From NCBI RefSeq assembly GCF_019320115.1, contig NC_089597.1, positions 122,126,951-122,190,950 on the forward strand: a stretch of 64,000 bases of DNA, given 5' to 3'. Each line of letters opens with the position of its first letter. Position 1 is the first letter of the stretch. The position numbers and the translations under genes are program-made. The notes under the pieces are model-generated. The model made no database searches and was not told the DNA's origin. It saw only the letters and a list, made by a program, of their open reading frames with translations. The DNA is from Miscanthus floridulus (Eukaryota > Streptophyta > Magnoliopsida > Poales > Poaceae). This document shows positions 56,601-64,000 of the stretch, piece by piece.

Positions 56601-56898
56601 AGAAGTAAATAGTGCATAAGAGAAGCGGCTCGATTCTTGCATACGTACAGCCAAATACCTTGTTGTTTTGCGCAGGTACTACAACAAGAACGTCAAGGAG
56701 TGGTTCTTTGTGGTTGGGGACCTGGTCCTGAAGTGGAAGACGAATCAGGTTGGCGTCCACAAACTTGCAACCCCATAGGAAGGGCCCTTCATGATCAAGG
56801 AGGTTACACGACCAACATCTTAAAGGTTAGCTCACCTAGACGGTACAGACGTACCCAATTCATGGCACATCGACAAGCTTAGGTGTTTCTATGCTTAA
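53630..56898 (+). pseudogene. pol: Tat gypsy pol: RT, RNase H, second RNase H, integrase
   Basis: Continues in frame 2. Reverse transcriptase at 53861-54480 (RMCIDYTDLNKHCPKDPFGL, SGYHHIALKKDDQIKTSF, catalytic YVDD near 54274). RNase H to about 55080 (YFVSEVLNESKTRYP). Extra archaeal-type RNase H at 55130-55500 (NNIAEYEACLHGL, GDSALVI). Integrase from about 55830: HHCC finger (HLLDQIHSG, HHCEGC), core ITDLGTQFTG and HPKANGQVE. One frameshift near 56050 moves the rest to frame 1, ending TAA 56896-56898. Stops seen: 14 TAG, 2 TGA and 3 TAA; most TAGs replace expected CAG, and both TGAs fit CGA. Confidence 0.9.
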
Positions 56899-57429
56899 CT
56901 ACTAAGATATGTACTCCTCTTGTACTTTCGATTTAATTCAATAAAGCTATTATGATTTCTCTGACCACTCTAATGTGTCACTTCGAAGTCTATTGTTATT
57001 CTAACTCAACCAGTTAAAACTGACCACCATTCCTTCTCAGGTTTTTAGAGCAGGCCCTGTCTCCGGTTCCTCCCAACACGTGCATGGGATCCGCTCTCTA
57101 CGCTACGGGTGATCAGCAGGTTCTCTCTAGTTTGACTTGTGTGTGTCTATATGTGCACAAGCTACGCACCTCACACTCCAACCACAAGACAAACCAGGGC
57201 TATACAAACCTTTCAGGATGATGTGTTGACTAAACTAGTACAACTAAACAGAACGCTAACATGTTCTCACTTAGTTACACCAACACGATATCTCAGCTTA
57301 AATACATTTTCTACAAAACAAACAAGCTTATGCTGATATACAGTTACGTTATTACAAGCTTGCCTGAAAAGGTCCAAGTTTACAATAACACAACTACATC
57401 TTCTTCCACAGCTATAGCCTATACTATTG
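56899..57429 (+). other. Spacer after pol
   Basis: AT-richer non-coding DNA (AATAAAGC at 56939 could serve as a polyadenylation signal) with no recognised gene. It leads into the 3' region of the element. Confidence 0.5.
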
Positions 57430-60400
57430 GCTGGTCAGGGCACGTTGCACCTGCTGCTCGCTGGGCCTAACATCGTGCAAGGGTCTCAGGGACTCTGGCA
57501 TTGATCGAGCTAAAGAAGATGGCCCTGTCGATGCCTGGCTGGTCGAGACCGCAGGCTTCGCCAGTTGGCTTAAAAATGATGGCGCTTCTAGCTGACTTGT
57601 TGATGGTGTTCCCTGTACAGGTGGTGTCGTGCCTCCACATAGGTCAATGTCGCCAATTATTTTCGCCGACAAGTCCAGCTAGGTCATCTGTAGCTCCTCA
57701 GCCTTGTCTAGATCTACCTCCTTCGGGTATCTAGCCTATAGGCGCTTGAGATCGATCAAGGGGTAGTGAGCACGTACCATGCTTAGCACATGTGTGCATG
57801 TGTACTCACTCGCCTCCTTCATGAACTCCTAGAACCATCCCCATGCCTTTCGACATCTCTTGATCAATCCCAGCTGTGGCGTCCTTGGCATGTCCTCTAC
57901 TAGCGCCGGATCAATGAGGTTAAGGACCAGCAAAATGCCCATTGCCACCTCCTGGCACCGGTTTTTCTAGGTGTCACGATCCTTGGTGATCTCTTGGCAC
58001 TGCGCCTTCCAGCCGTCACGGTCTTTTATCATGGCCTCCAGATGCTTCTTCGCAACTATTTTTATAACTCCAAACCATACATGCTGTTAAGATGCTATAT
58101 TATGCCAAACTATGGTAGGCAACAAAAATGAGCAAAGGGGTTTGGAAAACTTACCTTTCAGCTCCTCTATCATCTTGGCCGTGTGGTCCTGGAGCTATGA
58201 CTGGTCTTGCGCCAGTTTTCTATTGTCCTCTTTCAGGCGATCACACTCCACGACCGCATGACTATTCTCCTCTTGGAGACGGACCACTTCAGCTTATAAG
58301 CCTGCACTATAGCTGTTACTACCAACAACGCAACAGCACTTGTCAGTAGTCGTTGTGATAAAGTGGCTACTTACTTGTCTTTTCCACTCTTTATTACTGA
58401 GCTAGACGACCAGGTTCTGGTTCTGGGACTCTTGCACCGTCTTTTCATGGTTGGCGGCTTCAAGTCGCTGGCGCAAGTGTTCCACCTCCGACGTCAGCTC
58501 CTTGTTGCTAGCAGCGATCCCCTTGATCTGGTCGAAGCATTTCTTGTGGTACCTTGCGGTCTTCATTAAGTCTTGTGTGTAGATTGCTAAGTAAGACAGC
58601 TGTGACTAGACAGCAAGATCAGGGGGTGAAGCAAAGCTTACCTACACTTCCATCACCAACCGTTTCACCGCCCGTTCAACTTTCTTGGTTTCTTCGACCT
58701 CTGGGATTTCCTCATGGACAACCCATTGGTTGTTCCGCCAACGCGACACATACACATGTTGTCGCTTGTCCTATGGACGGCCTAGGACCTCCTCCACTTT
58801 GTCCTCTTCGGGCTCTTCTTTGGGTCTCAGTGCTGGTCTGGCGTTAGCAGCTTCTGCGATCATCATGGCCTTCCCACGGGCTGCAGCATCAACAAACGTG
58901 GTCTGTGCTCTCACCTCCGGCCACTGCTCCTCAGTCTATTCCATTACCCTTGACACTGAGGTGTTGCCCTCAGCAGGTTTAGTGCTCGAAGCACTCGTGC
59001 TCAACTCGGCTCTTCCCTCGACCCCCTGCTCAGGGACTGTTGTCTGACTGTTTGTTTGCTGAGGCCCCGATGAATCTTCTGCTATGGGTTCCTCGATGGT
59101 CGGCCGCTGGGCAGTCTGCTCTGCACTTATTGGCGGCGCCACACCGCTTCCGGCTAGCTGGTTCGGACTTTCAGTGGACGCCGAGCTAGTACATCCGAGA
59201 TAAGTTTAGAAGGCAATCATATTCAATGCAAATTGCTAGCTTACATTAAGGTTACAAATACTTACATGTTGGAAGCGTGGAATGATGTGGCGAAGGCGTG
59301 TCTCTTCGGCCGTGCTTGCTCCATGTGTTGTGTGGGTGACTCCTGGTCTCCCTCTACATCTAGCACTGTCGCTGGGCCTTGGTGCTCAACCCCTCTGCCG
59401 CTTGTCCTTTGCGCTGTAGGGGCCGGTGGCATGCTCGGTCGAGTTGTCGCTCCCATCGCCGGTCGCATTCCTTGCTCAGGTACTCCCAAGGTCGACCTGG
59501 CTACATCCTTCACCGCCGTCGGCAATGTGGGTCCCATAGGCGCGGAGGAGACACCTTGCTCCATCGACTCCAGTTGTTTCCTCCTCTTTTGAGGGACAAG
59601 TCAAAAGGTGTCTGCATCCTCTCCCTCCTCTACGTCATCGTCCGACCAGGCAAAAATCGCCTGTCGACGCTTGCTGGCTGGTTTCTCCTTCGGGCCCTCC
59701 TCGGGCTCATTAATACTTAGCGCCCCCCTCGGTGAGTAGGGTGGTTGTTGATCTCTTCTTCGGCTGTTTGGAGGCAGCTAGCTGCTTACCAGCGGCTAGG
59801 GCCGCTGCCTCCTCTCCAACTCCGAGCACCACCCAGTCGAAGTCCTCGTCTTTGATCTCGATGCTGGTCTGGGTGGTGGGACTAGCTCCTTGTGGCCACT
59901 CCACTCCAGGGGGTGGCGACACAAACACTATCGCTCTATCCTGATCATTAACCTAGGTAACAAAAATGGGTGAACACAGTAAGTTTCCACTTATCCTACC
60001 ACAATATAAAACTATAGGTACAGGGCAAGACAATTACCTTTAGGGGAGGTCGGGCAAGCTTGAAAGCGTGCTCGATGTCATTCAATCTGGCATAATTTGG
60101 ATTAGCTAAGTTAAATAGCTCTCTGATTCTAGCTTTGACTTCGATTTTGTCAAGCGCCACCTACCTCATCCTCATCGAGTTCGCGCTACCTTGATATTCA
60201 TAGCCAAGATGTACTCTCCTCTGGCAGGGCTGGATCCGTAGGCTGATGAAGTTCCCAACCACGCTCGGACCATCCAATTTTTTCCATGGGATCATTCCAA
60301 ATATTTCTGGAATTTGTTCCAGGTGCTCAGGCTTCTCTGACCAGCTTGTCATCTTCTCCAAAATGTACCCCATGTCGCACAGTGTAATCATGTCTGGTTC

Positions 60401-60900
60401 TTCATGGATGTAGAACCATTTCTTGTACCAGTCGTCTAGCGACGTGTTCCATGGGCAGTGTAGGTACTAGGCTTTCATGCCGTCATGAAGGTTGAGGTAC
60501 ACACCCCCGGCTATCTTCGAACCGCCACTTCCTTTCTTTCGCAGACAGAAAAGATGGCGGAAAAAATTGAAATGGGGCTAGAAGCCGCCATATGCTTCGC
60601 AAAGATGTATGAAAGTGGTGACAAGGAGGATCGAGTTGGGATGTAGATTGCAAATCCCAATCTCATAGTAAAGACAGAGCCCCTGAAGAAAAGGATGTAC
60701 TGGAACCCCAAATCCCCACTTAAAGAAGTCATCGAACACCACGATCTCACCTGGTTGTGGATCGGGGTACCCCTCATCCTCCGGGGCATGCCATCCTACG
60801 AGCTCCTTGTTGTGGAGTACCCCCATGGTGACGAGGTCTTCAATGGTTTGCTCGTTGCTTCTCAATTTCCACCACTCCTTCGCCATGACTCCTGCTTTCT
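57430..60900 (-). pseudogene. Antisense ORF of the Tat element (Transposase_28-like), decayed
   Basis: Minus-strand frame from about 60900: MAKEWWKLRSNEQTIEDLV, ELVGWHAPEDEGYPDPQPGE, FGVPVHPFLQGLCLYYEIGI, then in the same frame SLDDWYKKWFYIHEEP and EIFGMIPWKKLDG to about 60161. The pattern matches the putative gypsy-type transposon domain (PF04195) found antisense between pol and the 3' LTR of Tat elements. Downstream (59930-57430) fragments are Gln/Pro/Ala-rich with a likely coiled coil and several frame changes (59928-59710, 59564-59262, 59142-58936, 57672-57424). Stops such as the one after AYGGF break it. Its role is unknown; no catalytic motif is visible. Confidence 0.72.
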
Positions 60901-61045
60901 TCTACGCGTCACTTTTTGCCATGAATCTAGCCTTGCTGATGAACGAGGAAATCACGGAGGATTGATTGGTGGTGATTTCGGAGGTATTAGGGTTGGCGAG
61001 AGGAAGAAGATGGTTGTGGCTGCGAATGGCAATGGGGTTCAGTAA

Positions 61046-61395
61046 AAAGTAACTTACCTATCCTATACTATATTTAACCCAAGAGTTATGCCATTTTGTC
61101 TGCCCGAGATTCTTGGGAGGCATGCGCACACGCCGTAGACGGTTGTTTTCACAGCCTCGAGATCTATGTCAATATATGCGCCTCTTTGTTGCCAATGTGA
61201 GAGGGCCCACACTGACGCACCTACTTACAGGTGCCACGCAACTGTTTGCTTGAAAAGACAAAAAGGTAGTACGACGTGCTATACCCATCTACTTTTTTGA
61301 CCAGACGTGTCAGATTGGACTTGATAGAGCAAGTAAATAAATAAATACAAAAAAATAATAGTACAAGTGGCATATGGTTTTTTGCCACACTTCTC
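61046..61395 (+). other. 3' region of the Tat element, non-coding
   Basis: No gene. Possible promoter region of the antisense ORF, since it lies just upstream of that ORF on the minus strand; no TATA box stands out. Confidence 0.4.
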
Positions 61396-61591
61396 GTGCT
61401 CGGGGACTGTCGCGACTATCCTTGTGCTCAGGGACTATCCAGACCACCGTTGTGCTCAGGGACTGTCCAGACCACCATCATGCTCGGGGACTGTCCAGGC
61501 CACCATCGTGCACGGGGACTGTCCAGACCACCATCGTGCTCGGGGACTGTTCCGACCACTCTCATGCTCGGGGACTGCCCCGACCACTCTC
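61396..61591 (+). repeat. Seven tandem 28-bp repeats containing GCTCGGGGACT
   Basis: Units begin at 61396, 61424, 61452, 61480, 61508, 61536 and 61564, each of the form (G/A)TGCTC(G/A)GGGACTGTCC..ACCACC. The first and last two units are most diverged. The same GCTCGGGGACT core recurs singly near 61702, 61832 and as GCTTGGGGACT at 62190, directly before the 3' LTR. Confidence 0.95.
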
Positions 61592-62203
61592 CGAACATTG
61601 CTCGGAGACCGCTCTCCATGACTACATGTGATTTGTACTCACATACAGTTGAGAGGCATTTATTTAGACCTTGCTACAAGGTTGATACCTCACCTTCCAG
61701 CAAGCTCGGGGACTACATCGGTATGATACACCTGCCGGTGCATCTCGTATTGCTTGTATGATGATTGGATTCTCAACTTCAGTGGGAATTCTTTTTAGAC
61801 CCTGGCACCACGTGCCTACATCACCTACTACCAGGCTCGGGGACTAAGTGGGCACACTTCACTTTGCGGTGAATGTGCTTATTTTATCAACCCCTACGCT
61901 CTGACTGTTGGCCATAGCTACTATTGTACAAGGGTCACTTACATTTCTTTTCAAAAATACAAGTGGGCACACTTGATCAGGAAAGAAATCTTTTTCTTTT
62001 TTCTTTAGAGCATCGTGCATTCTTCAGACAACCGGAATCTTTGGCTATAATCGTGGTCTACTGCTCTCTGTTCTAACCAGAATACTGGCACATTCGCTTG
62101 GTCAATGTTTCAACCAGTTGGAGATGACATGAAGATGGATCGCATTAGCCGAAGGAGATCGAATGGCGTGTCGCAGCATAATACATGGTGCTTGGGGACT
62201 ATC
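61592..62203 (+). other. Region between tandem repeats and 3' LTR, with polypurine tract
   Basis: Non-coding DNA with two further GCTCGGGGACTA copies. The last bases before the LTR, GCTTGGGGACTATC (62190-62203), are the probable plus-strand primer site, unusual in being a broken purine run. Confidence 0.6.
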
Positions 62204-62674
62204 TGTGGGGGTATTAACCCCTATACCCTTACGGCTAGGCTTGGGCCAGCCCGGACCAGGGGGTCTGGCCCACTAGAAGACGACACGTGGCCTGGCCAAT
62301 CTGTTCGAAGTCCCGCATAAGGAATCAAGGCAGATTTGGAGATCAAGCAAGATCCTGGCCGGTTAGAATAGGAATCCTTATCTAGCCACCTATGGCAATT
62401 GTAACTGGTTAGGATTAGTTTCTAGATCTGTAACCCTGCCCCCCGGACTATATAAGGCGGGCAGGGGACCCCTCTAAAAAACATCTCTCATTGACATATA
62501 GCAATATAATCAGACGCAGGACGTAGGTATTATGCCTTCGCGGTGGCCGAACCTAGATAAAACCTCATGTCTGTCTTGTGTCACCATCTTGTTTGTAGCT
62601 TGCGCATCTGTCTGCCGATAATCTACTACCTTGGGCATACCCCTAGGTAGACTGCCGACCATATTTTGTTGACA
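62204..62674 (+). repeat. 3' LTR of the Tat gypsy element (471 bp)
   Basis: TGTGGGGGTATTAACCCC to TTTTGTTGACA, TATATAA at 62449-62455, followed by CTATT (62675-62679). Confidence 0.95.
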
Positions 62675-62679
62675 CTATT

Positions 62680-64000
62680 GATCTTTCATCTTCATCGCCA
62701 CCATCATCATCATCCTCTACACACCTATGTCTTATGGCCAAGGGTGAACGCAAGGTAACTAATAATGATGATAGTAGTGATGATGAGCAAGCTAGTGATG
62801 ATGATAGCGATAGCGATGATGATGATTCACCTTCATATGATGATCTTGTCAAAATACTAAGAAAATACACTAAGATCATTAGAAAGAGTAGAGCTAAAAA
62901 TGAAAAGCTTGATGCTAAAAATGATTCACTCTTAGCTAAATGTGATACATTGGAAAAGGCTAATGTTGAGCTTAAAGAAACAAATGATACTATATCATCC
63001 AAACTCAAGGAGCTCAAATCTTCTAAGAAAGAGCTTAAAGATAAACATGATAAACTTGAGTGGGTGCACAATGAGCTCATCACTAGCCACAACAAGCTAA
63101 AAGATGAATACACTACTCTTAAGATTAATCATGATACTCTTGTTATTGCTTAAGAATTTTTACCAAATGAGCCACATGATGCTACTAACCATGTTGTTAA
63201 GATTGATATAGCTACATCATGTGATGATTTAATTGATGAGAGCATTGAGCAAGGATCTAGTGGCAAAGGCAAGCAAGTGGTTGAGTGTAATGACTATGAT
63301 GAGTATATCAAGCTCAAGAGTGATAATGAGAAGCTCAAGAAAGATCTTGAAGAGATCAAAAGCCACAACATCATTATGCTAGAAACTCATGATCATCATG
63401 AAGAGTTGATCCTTGAGAATGAGAAGCTCAAAGAAGAAAACAAGAAGCTTAAGGAAGAGAAGAAAGATGATGCTCTAAAGGAAGAAAATAAGAAGCTCAA
63501 GTTGAAGAAAGAGCATCTCAAGATTGGGTCAAGCAAGTTTGCTAGAGGCAAGCACCTCCAAAGTGAGCTACTCATGAACACCATCATGAAGATGGATAGA
63601 AGTGGCATTGGATATGTGGCAAGTGTAGAGAAGAAGAAGGCTCAAGTTCAACAACAACAATCAAAGCCAAAGCCAAAGCCAAAGAGATGTTTTGAGTGTG
63701 GACAAGAAGGCCACTTTGCTCATTAGTGCCAAACTCCACCGCCACAACCCTTGCCCAAGCATGCTAGACCCTTTGCCTTCAATGCTCACTGCATGCTTAG
63801 AAAGGATTCTAGTGGAAAGATGAAAGTCATATTCTTAGGACCCCTAACAAGAATAGGCCTAAGAAGATTTGGGTGGCTAAGTTACTTATTGAGAAGGTGA
63901 AGGGCCCTCAACAAGTTTGGGTTCCTAAAGCTTGAATCTCTTGTGTGTAGGTGAACTATAAGACCGGTGGAAGTCATTGGGTTATTGATAGTGGTTGCAC
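62680..64000 (+). pseudogene. gag: SIRE gag, second part, and start of protease
   Basis: Resumes the frame of 48705-49850. It codes an acidic Asp/Ser stretch, a long Lys/Glu-rich coiled coil (KILRKYTKIIRKSRAKNEKL; KLKEENKKLKEEKKDDALKE), then a second zinc knuckle CFECGQEGHFAH*C near 63690, whose Gln before the last Cys is a TAG stop. A TAA stands at 63151. A shift near 63838 leads to KKIWVAKLLIEKVKG and then, after a stop, GGSHWVIDSGC with the protease Asp-Ser-Gly at 63987-63995. The window ends there. Confidence 0.87.

Larger units (their letters stand above)
49851..62674 (+). mobile_element. Complete Ty3-gypsy element, Tat (RIRE2/Retand-like) lineage, 12.8 kb
   Basis: Both LTRs (470 and 471 bp), a primer site, a gag-pol frame, a 5-kb 3' region with an antisense ORF, and CTATT duplications are all present. 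Lineage evidence: an aspartic protease of the form LIDGGSS, a second RNase H with NNIAEYEACLHGL after the RT/RNase H, integrase near the end of pol, and an antisense Transposase_28-like ORF between pol and the 3' LTR. The LTRs differ by roughly 5-6% by eye over the first ~200 bp, almost all transitions, so the insertion is not recent or decays fast by deamination. Confidence 0.93.
47085..64000 (+). mobile_element. SIRE/Maximus-type copia element B (3' part outside window)
   Basis: 5' LTR, tRNA-Met-type primer site, gag with two zinc knuckles, and the beginning of protease at the window edge, with a 12.8-kb Tat gypsy element inserted in gag (49851-62674). It is the same family as element A (LTRs 1567 and 1565 bp). 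It inserted into a minus-strand SIRE LTR, which itself lies in a Mutator-like element. Confidence 0.93.

Noticed and set aside
61396..61591. CRISPR-like array
   Set aside because: Units are contiguous 28-bp tandem repeats without unique spacers, in a plant retrotransposon.

Overview
This is nuclear DNA of a panicoid grass, most likely Andropogoneae (the sorghum, sugarcane and Miscanthus group). The lineage is inferred from the mixture of mobile elements: SIRE/Maximus Ty1-copia elements whose LTRs are full of GACCGGACGCTG motifs, a CACTA element with TTTGCCGAGTG subterminal repeats, a Tat-type Ty3-gypsy element with an antisense ORF, and grass Tourist, Harbinger and hAT MITEs. The host gene found is GC-rich with introns. 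No bacterial, organellar, tRNA or rRNA features were seen. Almost everything is transposon sequence in several nested layers.

Layout. 1-8380: the 3' part of a SIRE/Maximus copia element (pol, a spacer with a promoter-like block, an env-like ORF, polypurine tract, 3' LTR), inserted into another copia element. 8381-21981: three copies, in alternating orientation, of a unit made of a deleted copia element, its LTR, a fragment of a gibberellin-2-oxidase-like dioxygenase gene, and flanking DNA. Copies 2 and 3 form a palindrome of about 10.5 kb with a 17-base centre near 16723. Copies 1 and 2 meet around a 785-bp Tourist-like element. 21982-24570: AT-rich flank holding a 1.07-kb Harbinger-like element with a GC-rich insert. 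24582-26494: a solo LTR with a perfect 5-bp target duplication. 26500-32479: a CACTA element carrying exons that resemble the start of a Sas10/Utp3 gene. 32480-35400: MITEs and a PPR-like remnant. 35410-36372: the only apparently intact host gene, a plastid-type NFU iron-sulfur scaffold with four exons on the minus strand. 36400-43100: MITEs, an AT palindrome, a broken F-box/DUF295 gene, and a partial duplicate of the NFU gene. 43100-46985: a decayed Mutator-like element with a transposase remnant and a companion gene. 46990-64000: a minus-strand SIRE LTR end, interrupted by a second SIRE element, whose gag is in turn interrupted by a complete 12.8-kb Tat gypsy element (49851-62674, TSD CTATT).

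Two themes recur. First, large coding frames in these elements are almost free of frameshifts but carry many in-frame stops, mostly TAG where CAG (Gln) is expected. This fits C-to-T decay at methylated CHG sites. The clearest case is the env-like ORF at 3876-6365, with 28 TAG and one TGA in 829 codons and no frameshift. Second, gene fragments have been captured or duplicated several times (the GA2-oxidase-like fragment three times, Sas10-like exons, part of NFU, an unidentified GC-rich piece). The palindromic dioxygenase copies could give a long hairpin transcript. Frames, splice junctions and element ends were read by eye; family names rest on recalled motifs, not on searches.
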